From Delphinapterus leucas (taxonomy: Eukaryota > Chordata > Mammalia > Artiodactyla > Monodontidae), in the NCBI RefSeq assembly GCF_002288925.2, contig NW_022098050.1, positions 8,078,452 to 8,142,451 of the forward strand: a stretch of 64,000 bases of DNA, given 5' to 3'. Below the pieces are notes generated by a model that did not search any database, was not told the DNA's origin, and saw only the letters and a list, made by a program, of their open reading frames with translations. Each line of letters opens with the position of its first letter. Within the stretch, counting starts at the first letter, position 1. Below, one piece after another: positions 1-13,434 of this stretch. Made by a program: the position numbers and the translations under genes.

Positions 1-1530
1 ATAAAATTACCCATGACCTTAAGGCTTAAATGTTAATTATAATTACAGTTCAATCCAGAATAAATTTTTACCAGTAATACACATTTGATCAAAATGACTA
101 CATTACAAAACTTTGAAAATTATTAAACCTAAAAAGCAATGATTTATTGGAGACACGTATCTCTATGAGAAGGACAGAGGTTATTTTTGCCGTAAGGAGG
201 ACTTCTGACACCAATATTTGGAACTGTCTTTCTGTGTTACCCAGGAGGGTAATACTCATGGAAAGGCTCCACAACAGGATTCTAACTGAGTGAGAAGTGT
301 GCCTTTCTTCTGCAAAATAGAATAAAGGAGAATGTGAAATAAAAGGGGAGTGTGGGAATTCACCTTGAGGTCTTGGCCCCAAGTGCATTTTCACACAGAA
401 AATACAAAAACGAGTAAATATGGAAGTTTAGGATTTATAAAGTGATCCCCTTAAAACCAGCCATTCCTGTGTCCCACTTAGAAAGACTTTATATATCTCT
501 GGGAGTACAAATTCCCCAGTCTGAAAGCTACCCTCGTGAGGATGCTGAAAAGGTTGGAGTTTACACCATGGGCCAAAGGAGAATGATCAGAGCTGCCAAG
601 CAGAAAAGATTTTGCACTTTAGAAATAGAATCTGGGTCATTATTTCCTGATGTATCAAGGAAAAAGGAACTGGAGGAGTAGTTGAGTTGGTGCTGTAGAG
701 AAATCTTTTAAGAGTCCCTACCTCCAAACCTCTTCCAAGGCAGGTTCTTATTTATCAGACAATAAGATCCATTAAGTGGTAATCATCTCCCCAAGGAGCA
801 ATTTCCCCTTGTATCCCAGTTCTCTAAGCATCAGATAATTCTAAGTCCAACAGGTTGAACCTATCTAGGCAGAACAGTACATATTATAGAACCACAGTCC
901 CTGTGCCTACAACACAGCATGAGGAGCCTAAAGCACATTTTTGTCTCTATAAATGTGGAAGGAAATGTTTTATCCTTAGCACTTTCCATAACCTAGTTAG
1001 GTCCCAATTTAAGGAAACCCTCTGCCATTAGAATCCCACTTAAATGAATAAAAAGAACAAAACCTCAGTCCTTACAGAGGGACCTTTATATCCCAGCAGA
1101 CGGTCTGTATCAATATTGTATTGCTATCATGAGCAAAACTGTATTTTCACTGATTCCCTTATCCATTTAGCAGAAAACTGACTGAATACCTGGATATCTT
1201 TTGGGAGGAGTATTTATGTAGTGTCTAAATCTAGATACCTGTAAAATACTAACTATTTTAAATAAACCATTCTTTTCAAAATATTGTTCTGATTATGAGT
1301 TTGGTATTCTCTGAGTAATACCAAAATTGTGTTTTGTGTGTTTGACACTCTGGGTTGAAGGAAAATTATGTTGCTGGGGTGAAATGGTATCTTGACAGGC
1401 ATTACATAATTCAAGCTCTGGAAAGCATACTAAGTGCTGACAAGGACTCTCTCCTTGATCAAGCTTTAGCTTGGTTCCTCCGAGCCCTCTTCTAGACTAG
1501 GCCTCATCTTTGGCCTACCCTCCTTGTCCT
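1..1530. other. Non-coding span, no recognised element
   Basis: AT-rich mammalian DNA. Short open frames are present (for example 442-681, 79 codons) but they show no recognisable domain, no splice context and no codon signal that I can see. I see no clear repeat family. It may hold decayed old repeats that cannot be named by eye. Confidence 0.5.
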
Positions 1531-2090
1531 TGAAGGAGATTATAGTATGCCACCCCAAAATATACCACTTTGGATTATTTTGAGCCGAAGACAATTAATG
1601 CAGGAACAGGAAAAGCTCACTGCCATCCCCCTTTCTGCCTAAAGACAAGGTATAAACTTCCCTTTGTGAAGGTGTCCCCTGTCCTCTCTCTTGTACCAGG
1701 AAGAATATAATGATTTTTAATCACCAGAGATACTTTTATCACCCCAAGGACTGCATGAGATGAGTCTGCATAACAAACCTTATAAAAATAGCTCTTTTCT
1801 CCCATTAGTTTGCCCAGTATATTTACCTTCCCATAATTTACCACCCCTAGAAGTCCAAGCCCCTTTCCCTTCGCTTTGTTACTTCTCCACAATTTATTAC
1901 TCTCTGTTAAAATGGTATATAAAACCCCATCCAACCGCTTCTTTGGGTCTTCACTTCTTTTCTATGAAGGCTTCCATATGCATATATAATAAACCTTTTC
2001 TCCCGATAATTTTCCTTTTATCAGTTTAATTTGCAGGGCCTTAGTTACTAAACCTAAGAGGGTAGAGGAAATGTTTTCTCCTCCTCTACA
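1531..2090 (+). mobile_element. Solo LTR, ERV type (copy 1)
   Basis: Starts with TG (TGAAGGAGAT) and ends with CA (CTCTACA). It carries a TATA-like box in 'atggtatataaaacc' near 1912 and an AATAAA polyadenylation signal near 1989 followed by a T-rich stretch, the usual U3-R-U5 order on the plus strand. A second copy with the same layout lies at 62869-63423, so the boundaries are supported by comparison of the two. No gag, pol or env sequence adjoins it, so it reads as a solo LTR. The exact family is not recognised; an ERV1-type LTR is my inference. Small frames in it (1617-1934 minus, 1760-2029 plus) are not genes. Confidence 0.75.
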
Positions 2091-2400
2091 GACTGTTGTC
2101 CTTGGCCTGCCAAACCCAATCCTGCAAAACCCAATCCTGCAAAAAAAATCCTGCCAAGCCAGTTTAGCAGGAATCTGTTCCCTCCTTCACACTTAAGCAA
2201 GTTTTTCCTAGTAATTTTCCATTCACTGACCCCCCTCACCCTTCCCAATGACTATAAATCCACAGCTGCATATGTGCATTCAGAGTTGAGTTCAGGCTCT
2301 CTCTCCCCTAATGCAATAGTCTTGAATAAATTCTTCCTTGCCTGTTTAATTTGTCTGGTACAATTTTTCTTTGTTAGTTTCAGGCACTGTGTTGGGTGTG
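2091..2400 (+). mobile_element. Second, different LTR-like element
   Basis: Follows the first LTR directly. It has short tandem 'caaacccaatcctg' units near 2113-2145, a TATA-like 'gactataaatcc' near 2250, and an AATAAA signal near 2325 followed by a T-rich tail. This promoter plus poly(A) signal spacing resembles a compact retroviral LTR. Boundaries are approximate and the family is not named. It could also be a divergent 3' extension of the neighbouring LTR. Confidence 0.5.
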
Positions 2401-3332
2401 GTGTGTTGGGTGTGTATGGTGTAAGTCCCTTTCATCCAAGACCATGCAATTCACTGGGCTATGCATTAATTCAAGGGAAGTTCATTCAGGATGTTTAGTA
2501 TTTTGACCTCCACCCTGTTATTGAAAGTTAGCAATACACTTGAGGAAGCAGGGCTGGCCTGGACTTCTGAGGCTTTCCCTTCATGCCAATTCATATCGTA
2601 AGGAGGATGCATGGAATCTTCTCTGTGCTCCTTTGGTGAGAAAACAGGGTGCTCTAAGAAACAGGTGATGCCCAGGAAAGTAAAAGAACAGATTATCAAG
2701 AGAAGCCAGGGCAACACTTTTAACACAGGCACAGGCACTCCTTCTAACTAACACCCCTTTCTTTTCTTCTCTTTTCTTTGTCTTTTTTTCTGACACTCAC
2801 AAGCTGATCAGTGTTAATACCAAGAAGGCCTGTAATCCAAATCACCGCTAACTAGTTGGCTCCTCTAGGAAGCAGATGCTGAGACTAAGTTAGGAGTATA
2901 AGAAGTTGGGGACAAAACGCCCTGAAAGATAAAAGGGGAGGAAATAGGATTGAAAAGGAAGCACCTCAGATGAAAAGTCAGACCTGACAAAGTCTTGGTC
3001 AACCCAACAGGGAGCTTCAAAGCAAAGATTGCCCATTAGAGAAGTCTCATATTGGATAAAAACAGCCAGGCTCTAGTAAGCCCAGCTGTGCTCAGCCTTC
3101 GGCTGGCGGCTACACAGGAAGAGTGCAGCCTCTGCTCAAAAGCAGAGGTGGATCCTTAAGGTGTTGCAGCTGAATGGCAAGTTCATTTCTGAGTGGCACA
3201 GCTCCATGACCGCCCCAGAGAGATGGTGCAGAATTAGAAATTTTTCCTAAGCAGAAAATTGACTTAAAGCAAATTGCCTGCCTTCCTTCTGAGTACTGAG
3301 TACAAGAATGGGCAAAATGATCACCATGGTTT

Positions 3333-3560
3333 TTTTTAACCCTTTAAATTGTGAAATATAACATACATACTGAAAACTGAACAAAACGAACATGTACAAC
3401 TCAAGAATTTATCACAAAATGAACACCCGTGTAACCACCATCCAGATAAATAGAATACTGCCAACATCCCAAAGGATTTCCATGTGCCCTTCACCCCAAA
3501 TACTAGCCCCCAATCCCCCAAAAAAGTAACCAGTATTCCGATTTTATCATTATGATACTC
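3333..3560. mobile_element. Ancient L1-type 3' fragment
   Basis: The stretch with 'tgaaatataacatacatac', 'cccgtgtaaccaccatccag' and 'aaaagtaaccagtattccg' resembles a very common old mammalian L1 3'-end repeat. It is highly diverged and has no open frame. The rest of 2401-4140 shows nothing I can assign. Confidence 0.45.
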
Positions 3561-4140
3561 TAGGTGGCACTTTGATTGTTCAAAGAAATAGATTAAACCA
3601 AGCTTCTGCCCAAACTCAAGAAAATTGAATTTGGGTGGTCATTAGTATTGTTAATGATTCCTTCAAATATAGAGCTCCTTTCAGTCTTGAGATCTTACTA
3701 ATGGATCACAAAGAAGCTGTAGGACAGACAGTGAAGGTAAAGTAGTTGAGCCCTAACCAATTCTGAGTTCATTTGAAATAGAAATAACACAGGTAAAGTT
3801 ATAAGTTATATAAACAGAGAATATGAGAGTAAATGATTATCTAAACTCTGATTCACTGCCAGGTTTTCAGAAACACTTTGGCACAGCTCAAGATATACTT
3901 TTATATAGACCATTGTCAAGGCCAGGGTCCCCGAGAGAATCATAGGCTTACTTCCCCAAAGTGCCCAAACTGTCCTCCCTCTATTAAGACTATTCTGAAA
4001 GTAGCTGGTTCAGGGTCCAAGAACAAGGACTCATCTCTCATGTGCCATTTATTAATCTTTTCTTTAAAAGGATTTTTAAATAATATGTTCTTATAAAATT
4101 AAAATTAAAAATATACAGAAGTAAAAAGTGAAGTTCCTTA

Positions 4141-4390
4141 GGTTGGATTCCCCAAAAACAGACCCTGAGATTAGAATTTGCAGACAAGCAGTTTATTTGT
4201 AAGGTAAAGGAGCACAGGGAGGGAGCCAGAAAATGACACAGAGGAGGGAAGGAAAGTCAATAAAGGATGTGTTGATGAGCAAGTTCTCATTCGCTGCAGT
4301 TGGGGCCAATTCCCCTGTGAACCTCCAGTAGATGATATAAAACAGAAGCTGGCAAAGTTCTCAGCCCGTGAGTAAAATCCACCCAATGAT
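4141..4390 (-). mobile_element. Ancient LTR, minus orientation (LTR33-like?)
   Basis: Starts 'ggttggattccccaaaaaca' then 'gaccctgagat' and 'cagtttatttg'. These are the reverse complement of an LTR 3' end (AATAAAC...CTTGTCTCAGGGTCTGC...GGGGAACCCAACC) that recurs in this window. Related minus copies lie near 39784, 53990, 55853 and 60020. Family assignment is tentative. Confidence 0.5.
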
Positions 4391-4530
4391 TATTTTTATA
4401 AGTAAACTTTTAATGGAATATAGCCACTTCCTCTTTTTTTTTTACATGTTTTCTGTAAGTTGAACAATTATGACAAACGATATCACCCTCAAAGCCTAAA
4501 TTACTTATTATTTGGCCCTACAAAGTCTGC
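4377..4530. mobile_element. Decayed hAT-type MITE
   Basis: Contains 'aaacttttaatggaatatagccac' and 'ttatttggccctacaaag', matching in order the better-preserved element at 9802-10012, with an internal T-rich insertion near 4431. The ends are too decayed to define. Confidence 0.5.
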
Positions 4531-7500
4531 AAGTCCATGGTATAGAACCTGCCTCAGAGTTGTCCCACCAAGGGTGAGGAGGCTGAAGTGTTGACCTCCA
4601 CTCATGCCTCATCAGCTGAGGGCTGCCCTAGGGGTGCTAACTCCTCAGACCTTCTGGCTGACTCTGTAGGCAGGCCAAGCACACTCCTGTGTCCACAGGA
4701 AGTCCTCATGTGCTTGCAGTAAGAAACTATAGGTATGAATGGCAACAACGAATGCCAAGGAGATATGAGCATGACAACAATAGCACTTGCTACCATTCCT
4801 ATCCCACATACCCATCAGTTCCAATCCCCATAGGTTTCCACTTTAAGTTTGGTGTGTATCTTCCCAGGTGTTTGTCTATGCATACAGAATGTGCTATACT
4901 CATTTGGGTGTACTAGTTTATTTGGGAGTTGATGCCAGTGTATGTGTGAAGGAGCAGGGAGAATGAGAAAGGGAAGGAGAGATCTAATAAACGTTTACGT
5001 TATTGTGCTGGTAACTGCTGTGGGCAACTGGGGGCCCCCTGAGTGCCTTAGAATTGTCCTCCTGTTGCTAGCTAAAGCTGAGGGTGTTAACTTCCACTTA
5101 GAATGAGGTTACCCTCCAGGAAGACTGAATAAGCTTCTATGGCTTTGGAGAAAACTCTGAGGCAAAAAAAAAAAAAAGCTAGAGCAATGAAACAAGGATT
5201 TGAGGTAACATGTTGACAACACACATGGAAACTGCCCAATGTAGCTGCACTTGAAATCAGGAGTAGGTCATGGGATTGTGGCTAGGAAACCAACATTGTT
5301 TACTACAAGCCTAAATCATGCTCACAGAATTACTTACTTACATGACCCTGATAAATCTAGCTGGATGAGAAAATAGTCAACCGTCAGAGCAGTGAGTCAT
5401 AAGATACTCTGAGATAGCAACATATTCTTTACCTGCCTTTGAACAGTAACGCCCTTCAACTATCTTAGCCGACCATTATATAATAAAAAACATAACATCA
5501 TTACCTTCTTTGTTCAGTTTTCTTTTAACCGTTAAGTTTTAAATGCTATCATGCCTTCCTCACCTATGACTCAAAACATCATGTAAATCTGTGGTCTTTA
5601 ATGTGAAAAGAAGTGATTGCCATAGTATTCATTCTTATGCCTGAAAAAAGTAAACATGTGCATCTTTGTCGTAAGTGACTGTTAATGAAGTATATATTTG
5701 ATCACTTTTCATAACTACAGAGATAAAATGAGTTATATCCAAATTGGGTGATGTTACATTCTCCAAAGATAAATTTCAGGAGGATTTTGCATCCATGCCT
5801 TATTGCCTCCTTGGGCCTTAAACCTTTAGAGAGGCTTGGGGGTCACACTCTCTGCCTAACAACACTGCGACTTGGGGTTAGGAGACACTCAATGTCCACT
5901 GCTGAAACTAGGGCTTAATCCTTTCACTGGTACGTTATAGTATCCAACTGTGACTCGACCAAACACTATCTTGTGCTTTGTGGGTTTTCTATCCCTGCTT
6001 ATTCCAGGCAGCTGAGGAACACACGGGGCTGAAAATGAAATTCTTCCATGCAAAGTGGTTAGTGTTGCAGAAAGCAGCACTGCAAAGATGCTGAAAACTT
6101 AATTCACATCGCTTGATTTGTGACGTGTGGAACTCAGAAGGCAGAGCACGTTTATATTTATTTTGTCCCATCTATCTGTCAGTACAGATCAGAGTGAAGG
6201 ATGCATGCAAGGAATGATGCAGAAGAGCCTCCGTCCAGTTAACACACCTTGAACCTCACACAACAGCCCAAGACCAGAACAGAAGATCTGGGAACTCAGG
6301 AAAGGTTGGGTCTAGGAGTGTCTTAAATTAGCCTGGGTTCAGACAAAAGCCCATTTAGACCAGCAGCATGGAAATCTGATGATGGGGAATCATGGCCCAG
6401 ATAAACAAGGCAGAACATCAAAGACTGTTAGGCAGTTCCTCTTGTATGCTGTGAGGATCCCATCCCTACTGTGGAGAACTGTGAGCACAAGCTGTTGACT
6501 ACAGCCCTTTGCACATGATGACCATGCCGTTCATTTGGAGAGGAGAAAGTGCTGGGAGAAGGGAGTGACGGCTGTCAAAGGAGTTGTTATAACTAGGCCA
6601 AGCTTAAATAAAGGCTTTTCAATAAAAGATGTAAACAGATAAAGTCCTTGAAAGTGAAAATGACTTATTTTAAAGGAGTCACAGCATTGAAGTCTTGGGC
6701 TGTGACAAAAATGAAAATGAAAATGATACAATACCTCAGCTCCATGGAAATCTGGAAATGATTTTTGGCCCAGCTGTCTTTAGCTTCCAGAGGTTCTTAG
6801 AAGCAAACATGGTTTTTTTGTTTGTTCGTCTCCCAGGGATAAGTCCTTGAAGTATGCCCTTCTTGTGTGGCAAATAAGAGAAGGAATACTACTCAGTTTA
6901 TCGCAACTGCACGCTAAATATTATCAGAGCCATCTGTAGCTGGATGGATTACCAAGTTACAGGTGAGTGTGGTGTTAGGTGAATGCTTTCTGACAGAAAA
7001 ACACTTACGGATGGGGGTGAAAGCTGAGAATTGCATAGTACAGGCAGCCTTTAGGGAATGAACTTTTATTCACCACCTCCACTGCTGAAGCTTGGGGTTG
7101 TTTTTAGCATAGAAAAGATTTAAACTGCAATTAAGAGGCATTTGCTACATTCACTTACACTGGAATCTTTGTGGCATTGATGTGTCTTCTCCCTGATGTC
7201 ATCAAGGTTGCCATGGGAACAAAGAATCGGTAGCTTAAAGCATCTAATTCTCTCTTCAAATACTCCCTCATCATAAAGAAAATGAAAAAACGTAAAAATC
7301 TGAGACAAGAGAAATCATTTTGGGGGGTGGGTTGAATTCTGACACCTCAGGAACAATGAGGGTGTGTGTAGAGGAGAGAGACAGAAGAATGCGAACACTT
7401 GCAAGCAAGAAATCAATACCTGGCAAACAAAAGTATTAAAAGATCATATTATCACACCTGACCTATTTTATACAATCCAAAAAATATCTGTTACCTCTCA

Positions 7501-9305
7501 ACCTGATCATTAAAAACAAGAAAAGAAGCAATGTAGAATCACAGCAGAAACAAAGAAACAAGAGGTGAATTGTCTTGCGGTCTCAATTAGTGGCAAGGTG
7601 ACCTAAGAGAGGTTCAGAGGAGAAGAAATACATAATGAGTCTTTTTAAAATAAGCCAAGCATATTATTTTAAATGAACCATTGGAAATAAGAAAAAAATG
7701 GATAGCATAAGCAAAAATTGAATTGCATGATGGAGTTCAAGTACAAATTACCATTTGTTTACTTTTCAGTCTTTTACAAGAAGGTCAGAGAGCTCAATAC
7801 GGTATTAAAATGCAATTTTTAAGCCTGTGGCCTGTGGGCCTAGTATTGTTGCTTATGTAATAATCTTCTTGGAAAAGACAGATCAGCCTGGCTATGGGCT
7901 TCAGAACTATCAATGTTTGTCTCACAAAAATCTCCAGCCTTCCCGAGGATTCTCTGACCATTCTCTGTGCCTTTGCCTGGGGTGGCGGGGGGTGGGGGGA
8001 GAGGACGTGCTACTTAAGGAAAATACTGATTCTCTGGCACAATGAGACTGACCAAAAGTTAGGGTCCTTTTTGCTATCAGTTCTGGGGATCACAGTTTAG
8101 ATTTACAGCTTTGCCTGTGTTGCGGTATATGGAACAGAGGGGGAAAAGAAAAGGAGATGGGAGGCAAGTACTATTTTCTTATTTAAGAATATAGTTCGTG
8201 GGTAGACTGACATTTTAATAGTTAGTTTCAACTGGTTGCTTTCTTGGATTAAACAAGTGCTTTAAACTGCCACCTGAGTTTTACATGGGAGAGGATGTGG
8301 GTTGTGGTTAATTTTCAACCCTGCTCATTTATTTCTAGGTAATAGAAACGTGAATTGTAGCTAGCTGTTAAAATGTATAGAAAATCAAATCAATATAATT
8401 CATTATCACAGTGAAGAAAGGAATAGTATATGTAAGAGTGAGGAACTTATAACTGAAATATTTTGCAATTCAAGGGTATATGAGAGTATCAATCAAAAAC
8501 TACTCCAAAGAAAACATAACTAGGCAAGGATTCAGAAACCTTCATTGACTGGTGGCGGGAGGGGGGGCATCTCTGCCTTTATAAATTTTCTATTGTCAAA
8601 ATAATTCCCTGTAATAAAATCACCTTAAAAGTCAGGGAATTAAAACTACAATCACTTATTTTCACTTATACATCTTTGATTGAAGCTGTGCTTGGCTGGG
8701 TAGCTCTGTTTCAACCTTAGGCTCCAGCGTGGCTTGTTCCCTTGCTGCAAGGGCACAAGTCTGATCTATGTGTGCTCACACTGTGGAACCCAGCTGAATG
8801 GACAGCAGCTAGCCAGGACAATGGCAGAGGCACCAGAAGACAAGCCCAATTGCAGAAGTGCATTTCACATTTCTGCTTGCATCAAGTTTCTATCACAGCA
8901 TTAGCTAAAGCAAGTCACATGGCAAAGCAAAGCTAAACAATAAGGGGCAACAAAATATACTCATTCCACTCTAAGGCCAAAGCAAATCACACGGACAAGC
9001 CCAAAGTCAATGTTTCAGGGAAATATACCTTTTCCATAGGTGTGAGAGGAAAGGAGTAAACATTTTTGAACAATAATCTGATACAGTTCTAACTAGCTGT
9101 GCGATTTGGGCCATATCTTTCAATCTCACTTGTCTAAAATTTCCTCAAGAGAAAAAGTGAAGAAGATAGAGCTGCAATACGGTATCACAGGGAAACACAG
9201 GCTTTGGAGTTGTATAGACGTTGTTAAAATCTCAGGTTTGTGGAGAACTAGCTATGGCTCTTGAGGAAATTACTGAATCTGATTCTCAGATTCTTCCTTG
9301 TATTT
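4531..9305. other. Long span without a supported gene
   Basis: About 4.8 kb of AT-rich DNA. I saw no exon-like reading frame, no intact transposon and no RNA gene. Minor features are an A-run near 5163-5178, G-rich patches near 7985-8000 and 8552-8568, and many frames of 60-75 codons with no recognisable domain. Very old repeats are likely but cannot be assigned by reading alone. Confidence 0.45.
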
Positions 9306-9677
9306 CCCTTCAGGGGAAATTTTTTAAAATCTATTTATTTATTTGTTTATTTTTGGCTGCTTTGGGTCCTCGTTGCCGCACAAGGACTTTCTCTAGTTGC
9401 AGAGAGCAGGGACTACTCTTTGTTGCGGTGCATGGGCTTCTCATTGCGGTGGCTTCTCTTATTGCAGAGCACAGGCTCTAGGCACGCGGGCTTCAGTAGT
9501 TGTGGCATGTGGGCTCAGCAGTTGTGCCACACGGGCTCAGTAGTTGTGGCACACAGGCTTAGTTGCTCCGCGGCATGTGGGATCTTCCTGGACCAGGGGT
9601 CGAACCCGTGTCCCCTGAACTGGCAGGTCGATTCTTAACCACTGTGCCACCAGGGAAGCCCCCCCTTCAGGGGAAAT
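9306..9677 (-). mobile_element. CHR-type SINE (long form), minus, with TSD
   Basis: The body (9321-9662) reads on the minus strand from 'ggcttccctggtggcacagtg' (tRNA-like box A) through a box B like 'gggttcgacccc' and a head of 'gaagatcccacatgccgcgg' to a tail of TAAA units (9330-9352 on the plus strand). It is flanked by a perfect 15-bp duplication, CCCTTCAGGGGAAAT, at 9306-9320 and 9663-9677. The plus-strand frames across it (9221-9481, 9261-9638) are antisense shadows. Confidence 0.93.
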
Positions 9678-9801
9678 ACTGTTATCTGTTGTAGGAAACC
9701 ACCCCAGAACTCAGTGACTTAATACAATAAAAGTTTATTTCTTATTTCTGATATGATCTCATGCAGTTTGGGCAGCTATCCTGGGCAGCTTTTCTCTAAA
9801 C

Positions 9802-10012
9802 CAGGGGTTAACAAACTACAGTTCACAGGCTAAATCCAGCCAGCCCGTTTTTATAAATAAAGTTTTATTGGAACATAGCCACACCCGTTCATTTACATAT
9901 TATCTATGGCTATAAGAGTAGAGTTGAGTTTTTGCAACAGAGGCAGTTTGGCCCACACACACCAAAAATATTTACTATCTGGCCCTTTACAGAAAAAGTT
10001 CACCAACCCTTC
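9802..10012. mobile_element. hAT-Charlie type MITE
   Basis: Begins CAGGGGTTAACAAACTAC and ends in an inverted version (...AAAAAGTTCACCAACCCTTC). Internal 'aataaagttttattggaaca' and 'tatttactatctggcccttt' are familiar from a common mammalian non-autonomous hAT repeat. Flanking 8-bp sequences CTCTAAAC (9794-9801) and CTCAAAAC (10013-10020) match at 7 of 8 positions, as expected for a hAT target duplication. There is no transposase. Confidence 0.75.
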
Positions 10013-10259
10013 CTCAAAACAATACATTGGGGATCCAAGCTCCTTCAATCATGGTTCCATCATGATGGAGTCTTTCACTTCTAGCCACTCAGACAGAGAA
10101 GAGAGAAAATTGTCTCTGTAGGCAGACTGTCTACTTTACTGCCTTCTTCCAGAAGTGAAACATACCACTTCTCATAGTTCATTGGATAAAACCAGTCACA
10201 TGGCCAACAAAACTGCAAAGTGTGGTAGGAAATACAGAGCACATTTTAAAACTTTCTAT

Positions 10260-10545
10260 TAAATGGGAGAAATAAAATGAAAATGCTGAATTTCAAAAAA
10301 CTCCACATATAACATTGATAATAGAAATATTCATACCCTTAAACACTAAAATTGATAAAGATAAAAGCATGAAAATAAATATCCAACTCAAAAGGTAAGG
10401 AAAAAACCACTAAAGCAGAAAGAACAAAATACTAAAGAGTAGAGTTAATGAATGAACTAATATATAAATAATAAGCTGGTTCCTTGACAAAAAATAGACA
10501 ATCTAAACTAGTGAAATGAAAAAAGGAAAAACTGCGAATAAAAGT
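10260..10545 (+). mobile_element. Old L1 ORF2 fragment
   Basis: A-rich sequence with 'ataataagctggttccttgac' resembles the L1 ORF2 segment that encodes 'SWFF'-like residues in intact copies. Strongly decayed and short. The following 10546-12090 is AT-rich with no assignable element and no supported gene. Confidence 0.4.
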
Positions 10546-12097
10546 GATTACTTATGGCAGTAGGGTGAAAGGAGTATGTACAGATAAAAGGGATGGAAGT
10601 AGCCCTTCTCTGAATATAGTTTTTAAATAAAGTTTTGACTTTGAACTGTGTAAATGTCTTATACACACAAAAATCAATTTATACCAAAAATAAAAAGTAT
10701 GCAAAACTTAAAATTGAGCACAGATAACCTAATTTCATATGAAATGGGTAATAATCACACAAAGAAAAGAGTTATTTCAAGGGATTTTTCTCATAGATAT
10801 CTGTACGTTCTTAGATGTTTACAGAGCATATACAGACAGATTTGTGTGTTAAATAGTTAAGACAAAAAGAACAGCAAAGAAAGCTTAAACTTAATTCAGT
10901 CGTTAAAGCAGTGAGAATATTAGTATTGTGGTCTTGCAATTGTATGTATATTGCAGAATAAGCAAGGAAGTAAATAGTTAATCTTTCCAGGGACCAATAT
11001 TTTAAGTGTTAGAGAAAAGAACAACAAATACAAAAGCAAATTTAAAAAAAACCTGTAGTATTAAATTTGTATTAAACATATTTTAAACAATTTAATTCAT
11101 ATTAATATATGCAAGCTTTATCCCTGAAAGGTATTAGAAGCAATGACATCACAGTTGTACTGAGGATAGCTAGCACTCAGATCTTGATATATACGAACCA
11201 TTTCCCACGAGAAAGAATCTACGTGGAGAACTGGCTGAACCCATGTCTGTGGCAGGCAAAATAAATGGGGAGCCTGAATGATTCTGTGCTAGAAAGCAAG
11301 CAAGGGCTCAAAGAATAATGGGGACATGTCAAAAGGATACAGAAGCCAATGTGAAAGGGCTCACACTGGCCAAAGTGAGCACAATGTGAGCATCAAAAGA
11401 ATAGTGACTCTCAACTGGTTATAAAACACTGAAAAAATTTAAATACATGAATCCACAGTGATAAAATAATATAACTTTTAGACTGCTGATGTGGGAGGAC
11501 CTGTAGTTCATTCCCAGCTAATAAGGGAAACAATAAATGAAAGCCAGCAATAAAATGACAAAATTAGAAAATCACCATTTTGCAACATCCAGTGAAATAT
11601 TTTATTCATCACCTATCATAGGTCAGTGACAATAGCTGTAGTCATCAGGCAAGTGGAGGCCCTCCTTTAGGGGAGGACCCCAGGGTCTCATGGCATAAGG
11701 TCAGGGCCATGTGCCATTAAAAGGAGGGCTGGCAAGACTAGGCAGGTTGCCAGGGCTCCAGTCAAGGCGCTAGCATTCTAGAGACTTAATCTGAGAAGGA
11801 ACTAAAGGCAAAGTCAGGAATGGGATAGCAGCAGCCGAGGCTTACAGACTGGGCTTGTGGGGAAAGCTGTGGCTCTGTGGGCAAAAGTTATGTTCAGTGA
11901 CAGCTCACCCAGCCCTACCAGCTACTACAAACTGGAAAAACTGTAGAGCCCACCAGTCATTAGGACTCACACTGAATCATGATTCTCATTAGCAGGATAT
12001 TCTAGGAGAACCCTGGTCAGACCCCTCTTATAGTCCGAAAATGCTCTGAATGCTCACCACATATTTACTATCTTTGTTCTTTCTTTCCAGAGAAGGA

Positions 12098-12275
12098 TGT
12101 TAGCACTTAACTACTCAAAATGTGGTCCATGGACCAGCAGAATTAGCATCACCTAGGAGCTTGTTAGAAATACAAATCGTAGGCTCCACCACAGACCTAA
12201 TGAGTCTGACTCTTCATTTTAACAATATCCCCAGGTGACTCTTATGCACATCAAAATTTGAGAAGCCCTGGTTTG
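12098..12275. mobile_element. MER5-like hAT MITE
   Basis: Contains 'tggtccatggaccagcag', 'agcatcacctaggagcttg' and 'tttgagaagccctgg', the order seen in common short non-autonomous hAT repeats. No coding potential. Confidence 0.6.
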
Positions 12276-12689
12276 GCAGGCACTTTGGAGGAAGTTAGCT
12301 GAAAGTGGTGGGCCAAGGGGATGTCACAGAGCTATGGAAGCTGGTTCCAGGGGCATTTCTCAGCATGCTCCATCAAGCATGCACCCCACTCTCACCTTTT
12401 TTCCTCCCCTAGGTCCATATCACTGGCTTGGGAACAGATGCTTTCTACCTGTGAGGGTGTGAGATGAATTAGGATAGAGCTTGGGGAGGGATGGGAGGAG
12501 GAAAATATGTCAAGAGACTAGCGATTATAGTGATGATAGATAAGAAAAAGGGCTGGCAGATATGGCTAAAAAAGAAACAAATAATTCCATTTGACATTTC
12601 CATTTAATCATGGCTTCTTATATACCAAAGCCCTAACCTAAAGGATTGGTTCTTACACCCAGAATCACAAGGCTTCAGGATATGCCACT

Positions 12690-12900
12690 AGGATGAAGTT
12701 AGGCAGGCTATAGAAACTCTCTACGCATCAGTCTTCCCATCCGTGAAGTGGGGACAATGACAGTACCTACCACGTAGGGCTGCTTGAAGATTAGATGAAT
12801 CAAGTAGCTGCCCGACATCACACGTCCTGTTAAGTAACGTCCAGCTGTGATATCAAGCCAGCCATGAGGCTCCAGCATCCATCAGTGTTTCTGAACCACT
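12690..12900 (+). repeat. MIR SINE fragment
   Basis: 'cagtcttcccatccgtgaag tggggacaatgacagtacc' followed by a decayed 3' part matches the core region of the mammal-wide MIR element in plus orientation. Confidence 0.55.
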
Positions 12901-13434
12901 ATGCTGTGCTGCCACTGAAACATGAAAAGAGTAGAGAAGAACTGAGAAGCAGTCCCTCCTTCAATCACAGCTTTGATGAACAGTCATTTCCGGATCTTCT
13001 CCCCGTATGATAATCCAGAATCCTCATGAAGCCTATGAATTTTTCTGTCTGTTATGAAAAGCTCAACCTGTATTTCTCCTCCCACCCCATCATTGTGGCT
13101 GCTCTCTGAGCACAGTGGGGACTTCAGTCACTTAATTCTCGGTTAATCAGAGTATTTGAGCCTAGGATAAAAAAAGCTTTGCAAGTGGCCACATCAAGTG
13201 ACGTGGAGAGATGTTTAATCAAAGGTTAACCATGCTTTTATTCATTTACACCACAGGGAAAGTCTCAAGGCTTAGTTTTCTGAACTAAAGTGAACTAGCT
13301 CCATTTAACTCTGATGTTTATGCCTGTTGATAAAAACTATCAAAGCAATACAAGGCGAGGAGGCAAAAAATTCAATAGAGGGTATATAAAGTGAGGACAC
13401 CTGTGAGGCAAAAACACGGGGGATCCCAGCGCAG

